64,000 nucleotides of DNA from Klebsiella pneumoniae (GTDB lineage Bacteria > Pseudomonadota > Gammaproteobacteria > Enterobacterales > Enterobacteriaceae). The notes beneath the pieces are model-generated. The model did not search any database and was not told where the DNA came from. It saw only the letters and a program-made list of their open reading frames with translations. Shown in pieces: positions 49,274 to 59,240 of the stretch. Numbering within the stretch: position 1 is the first letter of the stretch; every line of letters begins with the position of its first letter. A program made the translations under genes and the position numbers. Location of the stretch: positions 868,841 to 932,840 of the forward strand of contig NZ_KN046818.1 in NCBI RefSeq assembly GCF_000742135.1. The letters run 5' to 3'.

Positions 49274-50377
49274 ATGCAGGACGAAATGTACATGGCGCGT
49301 GCGCTGAAGCTTGCCGCGCGCGGTCGCTTTACTACCCATCCTAACCCTAACGTCGGCTGCGTCATTGTGAAAGACGGCGAGATCGTCGGCGAGGGGTTTC
49401 ACTATCGCGCCGGCGAGCCGCATGCTGAAGTGCACGCCCTGCGCATGGCTGGCGAAAAGGCGCGCGGCGCCACCGCCTACGTCACTCTTGAGCCCTGCAG
49501 CCACCATGGCCGTACGCCGCCATGCTGCGATGCGCTGATTGCCGCCGGCGTCAGCCGCGTGGTCGCCGCGATGCAGGATCCGAACCCGCAGGTGGCGGGG
49601 CGCGGTTTGTATCGCCTGCAGCAGGCCGGCATTGAGGTCAGCCATGGGCTGATGATGAACGAAGCGGAAGCGCTGAATAAGGGCTTTCTGAAGCGGATGC
49701 GCACCGGTTTTCCCTGGGTGCAGCTGAAGCTGGGCGCCTCGCTGGACGGCCGCACGGCGATGGCCAGCGGCGAAAGCCAGTGGATCACCTCCCCGCAGGC
49801 GCGACGCGACGTGCAGCGTCTGCGCGCCCAGAGCCATGCCATCCTGACCAGCAGCGCCACCGTGCTGGCGGACGATCCGGCGCTGACCGTGCGCTGGCAG
49901 GAGCTGAGCGCCGATACCCAGGCGCTTTATCCCGAAGAGAATTTGCGCCAGCCGCTGCGCGTCGTCATCGACAGCCAGAACCGCGTCACGCCTGAGCATC
50001 GTATTGTGCAGCAGGCGGGGGAAATGCTGTTTGCCCGCCTGCGCGCCGATGAACGGCAGTGGCCGGAAAGCGCCCGCACGCTGCTGGTTCCGGAGCATAA
50101 CGGCCATCTCGATCTGGTGCTGCTGATGATGCTGCTCGGCAAACAGCAGATCAACAGCGTCTGGGTTGAGGCAGGGGCCACGCTTGCCGGGGCGCTGCTG
50201 CAGGCGGGCCTGGTCGACGAGCTTATCGTCTATATTGCGCCTAAACTGTTAGGCAATGCGGCGCGTGGATTATGCGCGCTGCCGGGGCTTGAAGAGCTGA
50301 GCCAGGCCCCCCATTTTAAATTCAATGAGATACGTCAGGTTGGCCCGGATGTCTGCCTGCATTTAACCACTGCGTGA
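49274..50377 (+). CDS. ribD: Bifunctional riboflavin deaminase/reductase RibD
   Basis: A 367-residue enzyme for two riboflavin steps. The N-terminal deaminase (about residues 1-145) has the zinc motif HAEVHALRM and PCSHHGRTPPCCDAL. The C-terminal reductase (about 146-367) begins WVQLKLGASLDGRTA and carries a Rossmann-like NADPH site. The start lies 3 nt after the nrdR stop. Confidence 0.96.
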   Translation: MQDEMYMARALKLAARGRFTTHPNPNVGCVIVKDGEIVGEGFHYRAGEPHAEVHALRMAGEKARGATAYVTLEPCSHHGRTPPCCDALIAAGVSRVVAAMQDPNPQVAGRGLYRLQQAGIEVSHGLMMNEAEALNKGFLKRMRTGFPWVQLKLGASLDGRTAMASGESQWITSPQARRDVQRLRAQSHAILTSSATVLADDPALTVRWQELSADTQALYPEENLRQPLRVVIDSQNRVTPEHRIVQQAGEMLFARLRADERQWPESARTLLVPEHNGHLDLVLLMMLLGKQQINSVWVEAGATLAGALLQAGLVDELIVYIAPKLLGNAARGLCALPGLEELSQAPHFKFNEIRQVGPDVCLHLTTA

Positions 50378-50464
50378 GGCTTTCCTGATTATTAGGAAGC
50401 AGCGCTCAGAATAATATGATAAAATCCGCCCCCCTTGCGGGGCACATGAACCCGAAGGAAGAGT

Positions 50465-50935
50465 ATGAACATTATTGAAGCTAACGTTGCTACCCCGGAC
50501 GCTCGCGTCGCCATCACCATTGCGCGTTTCAACAACTTTATCAATGACAGCCTGCTGGAAGGCGCGATTGACGCCCTGAAACGCATTGGCCAGGTAAAAG
50601 ATGAAAACATCACCGTCGTTTGGGTTCCAGGCGCGTATGAGCTGCCGCTGGCGGCTGGCGCACTGGCGAAAACCGGTAAATATGACGCGGTGATCGCGCT
50701 GGGGACGGTGATTCGCGGCGGTACCGCCCACTTTGAATATGTGGCAGGCGGTGCCAGCAATGGCCTGGCGCATGTCGCTCAGGACAGCGAAATCCCGGTA
50801 GCCTTTGGTGTTCTGACCACTGAAAGTATTGAACAAGCCATTGAGCGCGCTGGCACCAAAGCCGGTAACAAAGGCGCAGAAGCTGCGCTGACCGCGCTGG
50901 AAATGATTAACGTATTGAAAGCCATCAAGGCCTGA
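50465..50935 (+). CDS. ribE: 6,7-dimethyl-8-ribityllumazine synthase
   Basis: A 156-residue subunit of the lumazine synthase capsid (also called ribH). It joins the RibD product with dihydroxybutanone phosphate. Substrate segments: [46 protein letters not shown] and [20 protein letters not shown] precedes ATG 50465. nusB follows after 19 nt. Confidence 0.96.
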
Positions 50936-50954
50936 TTTTTGTAAGGGGAATTCC

Positions 50955-51374
50955 GTGAAACCTGCTGCTCGTCGCCGCGCCCGTGAGTGTGCCGTTCAGG
51001 CGCTCTACTCCTGGCAGTTGTCCCACAACGACATCGCTGATGTCGAATACCAGTTCCTGGCGGAACAGGACGTAAAAGATGTTGATGTTCTGTATTTCCG
51101 CGAACTGCTGTCCGGAGTGGCGACTAACAGCGCGTACCTCGACGGCCTGATGAAGCCCTACCTGTCCCGCCAGCTGGAAGAGCTGGGCCAGGTTGAAAAA
51201 GCGGTGCTGCGTATCGCGCTGTTTGAGCTGTCCAAACGTGATGACGTACCGTATAAAGTGGCCATCAATGAAGCTATCGAACTGGCGAAAACCTTCGGCG
51301 CTGAAGATAGCCACAAGTTCGTTAACGGCGTGCTGGACAAAGCGGCTCCGGTAATTCGTCCCCACAAGAAGTAA
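50955..51374 (+). CDS. nusB: Transcription antitermination factor NusB
   Basis: A 139-residue helical RNA-binding protein that acts with NusE (S10) on boxA of rRNA operons. The Arg-rich N-terminus ([20 protein letters not shown]) binds RNA, and [27 protein letters not shown] is the conserved C-terminal signature region. The start is GTG 50955 with AGGGGA upstream. A hairpin follows before thiL. Confidence 0.96.
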
Positions 51375-51379
51375 ACTGC

Positions 51380-51430
51380 AGGCCGGGTTTTGCGAGGGTC
51401 GCCTCGCAGCCCGGCCTTATTTATTATTTT
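51380..51430 (+). terminator. Hairpin and T-rich tail between nusB and thiL
   Basis: AGGCCGGG (51380-51387) pairs with CCCGGCCT near 51410-51418, with an inner GCGAGG/CCTCGC stem; the tail TTATTTATTATTTT is T-rich. It likely lowers read-through into thiL, though the gene order is conserved as an operon. Confidence 0.65.
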
Positions 51431-51445
51431 GCTGAGGCATAACGT

Positions 51446-52417
51446 ATGGCATGCGGCGAATTCTCCCTGATTGCCCGTTATTTTGATCGCGTTAAAAGCG
51501 CCCGCCTTGATGTTGAAACCGGCATCGGCGATGACTGCGCGCTCCTGCATATTCCCGAGAAAAAAACGCTGGCAATCAGCACCGACACCCTGGTGGCGGG
51601 CAATCACTTCTTACCCGATATCGACCCTGCCGACCTCGCTTATAAAGCGCTGGCGGTGAACCTGAGCGACCTCGCGGCGATGGGCGCGGAGCCGGCGTGG
51701 CTCACGCTGGCGCTGACCTTGCCGGAGGTGGATGAAGTCTGGCTGGAAGCCTTCAGCGACAGCCTGTTTGTCCAGCTGGACTATTACGATATGCAACTGA
51801 TTGGCGGCGACACTACCCGTGGCCCGCTCTCCATGACGCTGGGTATCCACGGCTTTGTGCCGCCGGGACGCGCCATGAAACGCGCTGGCGCGAAGCCGGG
51901 GGACTGGATCTATGTTACCGGCACTCCGGGAGATAGCGCCGCCGGTCTGGCTGTACTGCAGAATCGTCTAACGGTGGATGAACCGTCTGACGCCGACTAC
52001 CTGCTGGCCCGTCATCTGCGGCCGATGCCGCGCGTGCTGCAGGGCCAGGCGCTGCGTGACCTGGCGACATCGGCTATCGATCTTTCCGACGGACTGATCT
52101 CCGATCTGGGCCATATTCTTAAAGCCAGCGGCTGCGGGGCACGTATCGATCTCGATGCCATGCCGTACTCCGACGCGGTGCTGCGCCAGGTTGATTCTGA
52201 GCAGGCGCTGCGCTGGGCGCTCGCCGGCGGGGAAGATTACGAGCTGTGCTTTACCGTACCGGAGCTGAACCGCGGGGCGCTGGACGTGGCTCTTGGCCAT
52301 CTTGGCGCGCGTTTTACCTGTATCGGACAGATTGCGCCGGAGAGCGAAGGGCTGCAGTTTATCCGCGACGGTAAGCCGGTCGCGCTTGATTTAAAGGGAT
52401 ACGATCACTTTGCGTAG
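51446..52417 (+). CDS. thiL: Thiamine-monophosphate kinase
   Basis: A 323-residue PurM-like kinase that phosphorylates thiamine monophosphate to thiamine diphosphate. Motifs: GIGDDCALL for metal/[35 protein letters not shown], and [15 protein letters not shown]; the C-terminal segment [14 protein letters not shown] also matches. ATG 51446 starts the expected N-terminus ACGEFSLI. Its end overlaps pgpA by 8 bases. Confidence 0.96.
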   Translation: MACGEFSLIARYFDRVKSARLDVETGIGDDCALLHIPEKKTLAISTDTLVAGNHFLPDIDPADLAYKALAVNLSDLAAMGAEPAWLTLALTLPEVDEVWLEAFSDSLFVQLDYYDMQLIGGDTTRGPLSMTLGIHGFVPPGRAMKRAGAKPGDWIYVTGTPGDSAAGLAVLQNRLTVDEPSDADYLLARHLRPMPRVLQGQALRDLATSAIDLSDGLISDLGHILKASGCGARIDLDAMPYSDAVLRQVDSEQALRWALAGGEDYELCFTVPELNRGALDVALGHLGARFTCIGQIAPESEGLQFIRDGKPVALDLKGYDHFA

Positions 52418-52913
52418 TCGAGACGAGGCGCTTAGCCGCCTGAGTATGCGTAATCCGTGGCATCTGCTGGCGACCGGCTTTGGTAGCGGCTTAAGCCCGG
52501 TGGTGCCGGGGACGATGGGCTCGCTGGCGGCGATCCCGTTCTGGTATCTGATGACCTTTCTCCCCTGGCAGCTTTACTCGCTGGTGGTGATGATGAGCAT
52601 CTGTATCGGCGTCTATCTGTGCCATCGCACGGCCAAAGATATGGGCACCCATGACCACGGCAGCATCGTCTGGGACGAGTTCGTCGGGATGTGGATCACC
52701 CTGATGGCGCTGCCGACCATGGACTGGCAGTGGGTGGCCGCCGGCTTCGTGATTTTCCGTATCTTCGATATGTGGAAGCCGTGGCCAATTCGCTGGTTTG
52801 ATCGCAATATCCACGGCGGAATGGGGATTATGGTCGACGACATCGTCGCCGGCGTGATCTCCGCCGGCGTGCTGTACGTCATTGGCCATCACTGGCCCAT
52901 CGGTCTGCTTTAA
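52410..52913 (+). CDS. pgpA: Phosphatidylglycerophosphatase A
   Basis: A 167-residue inner-membrane phosphatase that makes phosphatidylglycerol from its phosphate. Helices surround the conserved [19 protein letters not shown] and [17 protein letters not shown]; the C-terminal part holds [12 protein letters not shown] with acidic residues. A TTG at 52410 starts within the last codons of thiL (8-base overlap); an in-frame ATG at 52446 is an alternative that would trim 12 residues. Translation is likely coupled to thiL. Confidence 0.92.
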   Translation: MRSRDEALSRLSMRNPWHLLATGFGSGLSPVVPGTMGSLAAIPFWYLMTFLPWQLYSLVVMMSICIGVYLCHRTAKDMGTHDHGSIVWDEFVGMWITLMALPTMDWQWVAAGFVIFRIFDMWKPWPIRWFDRNIHGGMGIMVDDIVAGVISAGVLYVIGHHWPIGLL

Positions 52914-52920
52914 CCGCCTC

Positions 52921-52947
52921 TCCCCGGCAACGCTACGCTGCCGGGGA
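52921..52947. terminator. Hairpin between convergent pgpA and yajO
   Basis: TCCCCGGCA (52921-52929) and TGCCGGGGA (52939-52947) with a 9-nt loop that itself holds GCTACGC. No T-run follows on either strand, so it may need Rho or only stabilise 3' ends. Confidence 0.5.
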
Positions 52948-52958
52948 ACCCTCGCCCG

Positions 52959-53933
52959 TCACTTAAATCCCACCACCGGATGCGGCTGATACGGCGCCTC
53001 CAGCTTGTCGATCTGTTCCGGGGAGAGCGTCAAATCCACCGCCTGCAGCAGATCATCGAGCTGTTCCTGACGCGACGGGCCGATAATCGGCGCGGCGACG
53101 CCGGGTTTGCTTAACAGCCAGGCGAGAGCGACCTGGGCGCGGCTGGCGTCGAGTTCTTCCGCCACGTCCGCGAGATTCCCGGCGATCTGCGCATCGTTTT
53201 CTTCACTGGCGCTGTACAGCGATTTGCCGAACTCATCTGAGACCAGCCGGGCGGTGGTCTCACCCCAGGGGCGGGTTAGCCTGCCGCGCGCCAGCGGACT
53301 CCATGGGATCACCGCTACGCCGTTACGTTGGCACAGGGGCAGCATCTCATTCTCTTCTTCCCGGTAAATCAGGTTGTAGTGATCCTGCATGGTAACGAAG
53401 CGCGCCCAGCCGTTCTGCTGCTGGAGCGCCAGCGCCTGGGCAAACTGTCGGGCATGCATGGACGAGGCGCCGATATAGCGCGCTTTGCCGGCTTTCACCA
53501 CCTCGTCCAGCGCTTCGAGCGTCTCTTCAATCGGGGTGGTATAGTCCCAGCGGTGGATCTGCAGCAGGTCGACATAGTCCATCCCGAGACGGCGCAGGCT
53601 GTCGTCGATGGAGCGCAGGATCTGCGCCCGGGAAAGTCCTTCCGCCAGATCGCCGACCTGGTGATACACCTTGGTGGCGACAACCACCTCGTCACGGCGG
53701 GCAAAGTCGCGCAGGGCGCGGCCAACGATCTCTTCGCTGCTGCCGTCGGAGTAGCTATTTGCGGTATCGAAGAAGTTGATGCCGCCTTCAATGGCGTGCT
53801 GGATAAGCGGGCGGCTGCTCTCTTCCGGAAGCGTCCAGGCGTGTCTGCCGCGGTCCGGCTCGCCGAAGGTCATGCAGCCGAGGCAGAGTCGGGAAACACG
53901 TAAGGCAGTATCACCGAGGGGGATATAGTGCAT
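52959..53933 (-). CDS. yajO: Aldo-keto reductase YajO (reported 1-deoxyxylulose-5-phosphate synthase activity)
   Basis: A 324-residue AKR-fold oxidoreductase. Catalytic tetrad segments: Asp/Tyr in FFDTANSYSDG, Lys in VVVATKVYHQV and His in LLQIHRWDY; the NADP site is AWLLSKPGVAAPIIG. E. coli YajO has been linked to thiamine synthesis by making deoxyxylulose 5-phosphate from ribulose 5-phosphate. It lies next to dxs in the same direction. Its ribosome site AGGAG (53944-53940) is within a stable hairpin. Confidence 0.93.
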   Translation of the reverse strand: MHYIPLGDTALRVSRLCLGCMTFGEPDRGRHAWTLPEESSRPLIQHAIEGGINFFDTANSYSDGSSEEIVGRALRDFARRDEVVVATKVYHQVGDLAEGLSRAQILRSIDDSLRRLGMDYVDLLQIHRWDYTTPIEETLEALDEVVKAGKARYIGASSMHARQFAQALALQQQNGWARFVTMQDHYNLIYREEENEMLPLCQRNGVAVIPWSPLARGRLTRPWGETTARLVSDEFGKSLYSASEENDAQIAGNLADVAEELDASRAQVALAWLLSKPGVAAPIIGPSRQEQLDDLLQAVDLTLSPEQIDKLEAPYQPHPVVGFK

Positions 53934-53938
53934 AGTGC

Positions 53939-53982
53939 GCTCCTGCTATTCATCAAGGGTATCCCTTAAGCATAGCAGGAGC
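53939..53982 (-). promoter_or_regulatory. Hairpin holding the yajO ribosome-binding site
   Basis: GCTCCTGCTAT (53939-53949) pairs with ATAGCAGGAGC (53972-53982), 11 bp, enclosing a second small stem AAGGG-TAT-CCCTT (53955-53967). On the yajO transcript the AGGAG at 53944-53940, 6 nt from the ATG, lies in the 3' arm. The dxs stop is 11 nt upstream of the stem, so a dxs-yajO message would fold here. Confidence 0.6.
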
Positions 53983-53993
53983 GGAAGGGGCAA

Positions 53994-55856
53994 TTATGCC
54001 AGCCAGTCGCGGATTTTGGCTTCAATACCGGCGGCATCGAGGCCGAGGTCGGCGCGGATCTCTTCCTGAGTGCCCTGAGGAATAAAATAATCCGGCAGGC
54101 CAATATTGAGCACCGGTACTGCCCGGCGGTGGGCCATCAGCACTTCGTTCACGCCGCTGCCGGCGCCGCCCATGATGGCGTTCTCTTCCAGCGTCACCAG
54201 CGAGTCGTGCTCGCCGGCCAGCTGGAGGATCAGCGCGGTATCCAGCGGCTTCACAAAACGCATATCCACCAGGGTGGCGTTGAGTTTGTCCGCTACCGCC
54301 GCGGCTTCCGGCAGCAGGGTGCCAAAGTTGAGGATCGCTATTTTCTCGCCCTGACGTTTCACCACCCCTTTGCCGATCGGCAGCGATGCCAGCGGCTCGA
54401 GCGTCGCGCCGGTGCCGCTACCGCGCGGATAGCGCACCGCGCAGGGGCCGTCGCTGTAGTGGTAGCCGGTGTACAGCATCTGGCGACATTCATTTTCATC
54501 GCTCGGGGTCATTACCACCATATCCGGAATACAGCGCAGGAAGGAGAGATCGAACGCTCCCTGATGCGTCTGGCCGTCTGCGCCGACGATCCCGGCGCGG
54601 TCGATAGCAAACAGCACCGGCAGCTTCTGGATAGCCACATCATGGATCACCTGATCGTAGGCTCGCTGCAGGAAGGTGGAGTAGATCGCCACCACCGGCT
54701 TGTAGTCGCCAATCGCCAGCCCGGCGGCGAAGGTGACCGCATGCTGCTCGGCAATGGCGACGTCAAAGTACCGATCGGGGAATTTCTTCGAAAACTCCAC
54801 CATCCCTGAACCTTCGCGCATCGCCGGCGTGATCGCCATCAGCTTGTTGTCTTTGGCCGCCGTTTCACACAGCCAGTCGCCGAAGATTTTCGAATAGGAA
54901 GGGAGGCCGCCGCTGCTTTTGGGCAGTACGCCGCTGGTATGGTCGAATTTTGGCACCGCATGGAAGGTGATCGGGTCTTTCTCGGCGGGCTCATAGCCGC
55001 GGCCTTTTTTGGTCATAATATGCAGGAACTGCGGGCCTTTCAGGTCGCGCATGTTCTTCAGCGTGCTGACCAGACCGAGCACGTCATGGCCATCCACCGG
55101 GCCAATGTAGTTAAAGCCCAGCTCTTCAAACAGCGTGCCCGGCACCACCATCCCTTTGATATGCTCTTCGGTACGCTTAAGCAGCTCTTTAATCGGCGGC
55201 ACCCCGGAGAAGACCTTTTTGCCCCCTTCGCGCAGGGTGGAGTAGAGCTTACCGGAGAGCAGCTGCGCCAGATGATTGTTCAGCGCGCCGACGTTCTCGG
55301 AAATCGACATTTCATTGTCATTCAGCACCACCAGCAGGTCGGGTTTGATATCCCCGGCGTGGTTCATCGCCTCAAACGCCATGCCGGCGGTGATCGCCCC
55401 GTCGCCAATGACGCACACCGCGCGCCGCTGCTTATCCTCTTTCGCGGCGGCGATAGCCACCCCGATACCCGCGGAAATGGAAGTGGAGGAGTGACCGACG
55501 CTCAGCACGTCATACTCGCTTTCACCGCGCCACGGGAAGGGATGCAGGCCGCCTTTCTGACGAATGGTGCCGATTTTGTCCCGGCGACCGGTCAGAATTT
55601 TATGCGGGTAGGCCTGATGGCCGACGTCCCAGATCAGGCGATCGAACGGCGTGTTATACACGTAGTGCAGCGCCACGGTCAGTTCCACCGTGCCGAGGCC
55701 AGAGGCAAAGTGACCGCTGGAACGGCTGACGCTGTCCAGTAGATAGCGCCGCAGCTCATCACATAGCTTCGGCAGGCTCTCTTTTGGCAACAGGCGCAAC
55801 TCCTGGGTGGAATCTACCAGCGCCAGGGTCGGGTATTTGGCAATATCAAAACTCAT
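53994..55856 (-). CDS. dxs: 1-deoxy-D-xylulose-5-phosphate synthase
   Basis: A 620-residue thiamine diphosphate enzyme that joins pyruvate and glyceraldehyde 3-phosphate as the first step of the MEP isoprenoid pathway. Key parts: [16 protein letters not shown]/Mg motif [21 protein letters not shown] with [11 protein letters not shown], catalytic Glu in [16 protein letters not shown], and [15 protein letters not shown]. It lies 18 nt after the ispA stop, as part of xseB-ispA-dxs-yajO. Confidence 0.97.
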   Translation of the reverse strand: MSFDIAKYPTLALVDSTQELRLLPKESLPKLCDELRRYLLDSVSRSSGHFASGLGTVELTVALHYVYNTPFDRLIWDVGHQAYPHKILTGRRDKIGTIRQKGGLHPFPWRGESEYDVLSVGHSSTSISAGIGVAIAAAKEDKQRRAVCVIGDGAITAGMAFEAMNHAGDIKPDLLVVLNDNEMSISENVGALNNHLAQLLSGKLYSTLREGGKKVFSGVPPIKELLKRTEEHIKGMVVPGTLFEELGFNYIGPVDGHDVLGLVSTLKNMRDLKGPQFLHIMTKKGRGYEPAEKDPITFHAVPKFDHTSGVLPKSSGGLPSYSKIFGDWLCETAAKDNKLMAITPAMREGSGMVEFSKKFPDRYFDVAIAEQHAVTFAAGLAIGDYKPVVAIYSTFLQRAYDQVIHDVAIQKLPVLFAIDRAGIVGADGQTHQGAFDLSFLRCIPDMVVMTPSDENECRQMLYTGYHYSDGPCAVRYPRGSGTGATLEPLASLPIGKGVVKRQGEKIAILNFGTLLPEAAAVADKLNATLVDMRFVKPLDTALILQLAGEHDSLVTLEENAIMGGAGSGVNEVLMAHRRAVPVLNIGLPDYFIPQGTQEEIRADLGLDAAGIEAKIRDWLA

Positions 55857-55874
55857 CAGAGACTCATTTTTTGT

Positions 55875-56774
55875 TTATTTATCGCGCTGAATAATGTAAT
55901 TCGCGAGCGCTTCCAGTGCCGAAGTATCCAGAGATTGTGCGGCCAGCTCATCTAACGACCGGCGGGCATCAGCGATCAGGTCGTGCGCTTTCTTCCGGGC
56001 TTGCTCAAGACCCAGGAGGGCGGGATAGGTGCTTTTACCCAATTGCTGGTCGGCACCCTGACGTTTGCCAAGGGTCGCAGTATCCCCTACCACGTCGAGA
56101 ATGTCATCCTGGACCTGGAAGGCAAGACCGATATTTTCCGCATAGCGATCCAGCGCGGGCAGGGCAGCGCGGCCGCGTTCGCCGGCGCTCAGGGCTCCCA
56201 TCCGGACGGCGGCGCGGATCAGGGCGCCCGTTTTGTGGCGATGGATACGCTCCAGCGCCTGTAAATCAACCTGCTGTCCCTCGGCCTGCAGATCCAGCGC
56301 CTGGCCGCCGCACATGCCCGCCACGCCGCTGGCCTGCGCCAGTTCGGAAACCATCGCCAGCCGGTCCCGGTCAGGAACGTCGACCATCGGCGCATCACTC
56401 AGTATAGAGAACGCCAGCGTTTGCAGGGCATCTCCCGCAAGAATTGCGTTGGCTTCGCCAAATTTAATATGGCAGGTCGGCAGGCCGCGGCGCAGATCGT
56501 CATCATCCATCGCCGGCAAATCATCATGCATCAGGGAGTAGGCATGAATGCATTCGACCGCCGCGGCAGGAGCATCCAGCGTGGTACGGCACACGCCGAA
56601 CATCTCGCCGGTGGCGTAGACAAGGAAGGGACGCAGGCGTTTACCGCCTAACAATGCGCCATAATGCATCGCTTCCACCAGCGGAGTGTTCTGAAAGGGC
56701 TGCGGGGCGATGAAACGGCGCAGCGCTTCGTTTGCCTGTTCCACACAGGCCTGCAATTGTTGCGGGAAATCCAT
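55875..56774 (-). CDS. ispA: Farnesyl diphosphate synthase
   Basis: A 299-residue trans-prenyltransferase that makes farnesyl diphosphate. Aspartate-rich motifs: first as LMHDDLPAMDDDDLRRG, second as FQVQDDILDVVGD; substrate Lys/Arg in GGKRLRPFLVYATGE. Its ATG directly follows the xseB stop codon with no gap, so the two are translationally coupled. dxs downstream supplies the same pathway. Confidence 0.97.
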   Translation of the reverse strand: MDFPQQLQACVEQANEALRRFIAPQPFQNTPLVEAMHYGALLGGKRLRPFLVYATGEMFGVCRTTLDAPAAAVECIHAYSLMHDDLPAMDDDDLRRGLPTCHIKFGEANAILAGDALQTLAFSILSDAPMVDVPDRDRLAMVSELAQASGVAGMCGGQALDLQAEGQQVDLQALERIHRHKTGALIRAAVRMGALSAGERGRAALPALDRYAENIGLAFQVQDDILDVVGDTATLGKRQGADQQLGKSTYPALLGLEQARKKAHDLIADARRSLDELAAQSLDTSALEALANYIIQRDK

Positions 56775-57017
56775 TTATTCAGCGTCCGGCGTAAAAGGCG
56801 TGGTCGGGGAATCTTCACTATCCGCCAGCAGGATCTGCACGCGCTGTTCGGCCTTCTGCAGCTGACTTTGCCCCTGGCGCGCCAGCTGTACGCCGCGCTC
56901 AAATTCGCTTAGCGCTTCCTCTAACGGCAAATCGCCGCTTTCCAGACGGTTAACGATCTGCTCCAGTTCGCCCAGAGCAGTTTCAAAGCTGGCCGGGGCC
57001 TCATTTTTCTTTGGCAT
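56775..57017 (-). CDS. xseB: Exodeoxyribonuclease VII small subunit
   Basis: An 80-residue helical protein, the small subunit of ExoVII. The core [32 protein letters not shown] is a conserved coiled coil that binds the XseA large subunit. Starts at ATG 57017 and is the first gene of the minus-strand isoprenoid run; divergent from thiI. Confidence 0.96.
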   Translation of the reverse strand: MPKKNEAPASFETALGELEQIVNRLESGDLPLEEALSEFERGVQLARQGQSQLQKAEQRVQILLADSEDSPTTPFTPDAE

Positions 57018-57102
57018 AGTGAATGTAGACTCTTGTTATGTCGCGACGGCAATACCGGGTATGGTAACGAAGTCACGCGTGTAAGCAAATAACGCGCAAT
57101 GG

Positions 57103-57111
57103 TGATATACT
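57103..57111 (+). promoter_or_regulatory. Candidate extended -10 promoter for thiI
   Basis: TG-A-TATACT: an extended -10 motif with hexamer TATACT at 57106-57111, 88 nt before the thiI ATG. No good -35 was seen at 17 nt spacing, in keeping with an extended -10 promoter. The remaining spacer between xseB and thiI holds no gene. Confidence 0.5.
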
Positions 57112-57198
57112 CCGCGCCCAGGATGCAGGCACCGGTGTGCGCTGCTTTACAACTTTTGCTTATAGCCCCGTCGGGCTTGCCAACGAACTATTGTCGCT

Positions 57199-58647
57199 AT
57201 GAAGTTTATCATTAAATTGTTCCCGGAAATCACCATCAAAAGCCAATCTGTGCGGTTGCGCTTCATTAAAATCTTAACCGGGAACATTCGTAACGTTCTC
57301 AAAAACTATGATGAGACGCTGGCCGTCGTCCGTCATTGGGATCATATCGAAGTTCGCGCGAAAGATGAAAATCAGCGCCCGGCTATTCGCGATGCGCTGA
57401 CCCGTATCCCCGGCATCCACCATATTCTGGAAGTCGAAGACGTGCCGTTCACCTCGCTGCACGATATTTTCGAGCAGACGCTGCCGCTGTGGCGCGAGGC
57501 GCTGGAAGGCAAAACCTTCTGCGTGCGAGTGAAGCGTCGCGGCAAACATGAATTCACCTCAATTGAAGTGGAACGCTACGTCGGCGGCGGCCTGAATCAG
57601 CATATTGAAACGGCGCGCGTGAAGCTGACCGACCCGGACGTCACCGTCAATCTCGAGATTGAAAACGATCGCCTGCTGCTGGTGAAAGGCCGCTATGAAG
57701 GCATCGGCGGTTTCCCGATCGGCACCCAGGAAGATGTGCTGTCGCTGATCTCCGGCGGCTTTGACTCCGGCGTCTCCAGCTACATGCTGATGCGCCGCGG
57801 CTGCCGCGTTCATTACTGCTTCTTTAACCTTGGCGGCGCCGCCCATGAGATTGGCGTCCGTCAGGTCGCGCATTATCTGTGGAACCGCTTCGGCAGCTCA
57901 CACCGCGTTCGCTTTGTGGCGATTAACTTTGAGCCAGTAGTCGGCGAAATCCTTGAAAAAGTGGACGACGGCCAGATGGGCGTCGTGCTCAAGCGCATGA
58001 TGGTCCGCGCCGCGTCAAAAGTCGCGGAACGCTATGGCGTGCAGGCGCTGGTCACCGGCGAAGCGCTCGGCCAGGTCTCCAGTCAGACCCTCACTAACCT
58101 GCGCCTGATCGATAATGTCTCCGATACTCTGATCCTGCGCCCGCTGATTTCGCACGATAAAGAGCACATCATCGACCTGGCGCGTGAGATCGGCACGGAA
58201 GATTTTGCCCGCACCATGCCGGAATATTGCGGCGTGATCTCCAAGAGCCCGACCGTGAAGGCGGTGAAGGCGAAGATTGAAGCGGAAGAAGAACACTTCG
58301 ATTTCAGCATCCTTGATAAAGTGGTGGAAGAGGCGAGCAATATCGATATCCGCGAGATCGCCCAGCAGACGGAAGAGACGGTGGTGGAAGTGGAAACCGT
58401 GACCGGCTTTGGCGCCAATGACGCGATCCTCGACATTCGCTCCATCGACGAGCAGGAAGACAAGCCGCTGAAGGTCGAGGGGGTTGAGGTTGTTTCCCTG
58501 CCGTTCTACAAGCTAAGCACCAAATTTGGCGATCTCGATCAGAGCAAAACCTGGCTGCTGTGGTGCGAGCGCGGGGTGATGAGCCGTCTGCAAGCGCTTT
58601 ATTTGCGCGAGCAGGGCTTCAACAACGTGAAAGTTTATCGCCCGTAA
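57199..58647 (+). CDS. thiI: tRNA uridine 4-sulfurtransferase ThiI
   Basis: A 482-residue enzyme that makes 4-thiouridine-8 in tRNA and carries sulphur for the thiamine thiazole. N-terminal ferredoxin-like and THUMP domains (about residues 1-165), PP-loop [13 protein letters not shown] about residue 180, Cys in [11 protein letters not shown], and a C-terminal rhodanese domain with the persulphide Cys in [12 protein letters not shown] (about 456). Full length as in E. coli, with no truncation of the rhodanese part. Confidence 0.97.
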   Translation: MKFIIKLFPEITIKSQSVRLRFIKILTGNIRNVLKNYDETLAVVRHWDHIEVRAKDENQRPAIRDALTRIPGIHHILEVEDVPFTSLHDIFEQTLPLWREALEGKTFCVRVKRRGKHEFTSIEVERYVGGGLNQHIETARVKLTDPDVTVNLEIENDRLLLVKGRYEGIGGFPIGTQEDVLSLISGGFDSGVSSYMLMRRGCRVHYCFFNLGGAAHEIGVRQVAHYLWNRFGSSHRVRFVAINFEPVVGEILEKVDDGQMGVVLKRMMVRAASKVAERYGVQALVTGEALGQVSSQTLTNLRLIDNVSDTLILRPLISHDKEHIIDLAREIGTEDFARTMPEYCGVISKSPTVKAVKAKIEAEEEHFDFSILDKVVEEASNIDIREIAQQTEETVVEVETVTGFGANDAILDIRSIDEQEDKPLKVEGVEVVSLPFYKLSTKFGDLDQSKTWLLWCERGVMSRLQALYLREQGFNNVKVYRP

Positions 58648-58663
58648 CAGGTTGTTATGATGC

Positions 58664-58693
58664 AAAAGGCCTTCCCTAATGGAAGGCCTTTTT
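58664..58693 (+). terminator. Rho-independent terminator after thiI
   Basis: AAAAGGCCTTCC (58664-58675), 5-nt loop, GGAAGGCC then TTTTT (58681-58693). Nearly symmetric, so it can also serve the facing SRPBCC gene. Confidence 0.92.
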
Positions 58694-58713
58694 ACTATTG
58701 GCAGGGGAGTGTA

Positions 58714-59190
58714 TTAGCGCAGGGTCAGCGCCAGGTCATTGAGCTGATCGATGACAATATTCCAGCCCTCGAAAAATCCCATCTGCTCATGCTGCTCGCG
58801 GGTTTCATCATCGGCATGCAGCACCGTAGCCGTATAGCGACACCCGACCTGTTCATCGGCAAAGGTGATGATGGCCGTCATCGCGAAGGGGGAAACGGCG
58901 GGGCGATAATCCGCCGTCAGCATCGAGGTCATGACGATTTTTTGTTGCGTGATAACCTCAAGAAAACAGCCGGGGTTATCGCTGCGTTCACCGTCAGGCC
59001 CGTGCATCACGGTGTGAAAGGCCCCGCCGGCGCGAAAATCAAAGGCCAGAACCTCGGTTTGCCAGGGCTTCGGGCACCACCAGGTTCGGAGTAATGCCGG
59101 GTCGGCCCACGCGCGCCACAGGGCTGGGGCGGGCGCGCTGAGCAGGCGGCTGATTACAAGATCGCGAGAATCGGTTGCGCTCCGGGACAT
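58714..59190 (-). CDS. SRPBCC/AHSA1-type domain protein
   Basis: A 158-residue single-domain START-like protein. The fold signature begins DLVISRLLSAPAPALWRAWAD with LRTWWCPKPW and ends in an amphipathic helix (MGFFEGWNIVIDQLNDLALTLR). The family binds hydrophobic ligands or resembles Hsp90 co-chaperone domains; no enzyme role is evident. It lies 50 nt downstream of yajL in the same direction. Not in the E. coli K-12 order at this place as I recall it. Confidence 0.87.
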   Translation of the reverse strand: MSRSATDSRDLVISRLLSAPAPALWRAWADPALLRTWWCPKPWQTEVLAFDFRAGGAFHTVMHGPDGERSDNPGCFLEVITQQKIVMTSMLTADYRPAVSPFAMTAIITFADEQVGCRYTATVLHADDETREQHEQMGFFEGWNIVIDQLNDLALTLR

Positions 59191-59240
59191 GCTGCGACTC
59201 CTCAGGAAAAGGGGAGCCAGCCCGCGGCGCGGACCGGCTA

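Noticed and set aside
50378-50464. Possible FMN riboswitch before ribE
   Set aside because: The 87-nt gap is too short for the element, and the expected conserved blocks are not present; only a small GC-rich hairpin near the ribosome site is visible.
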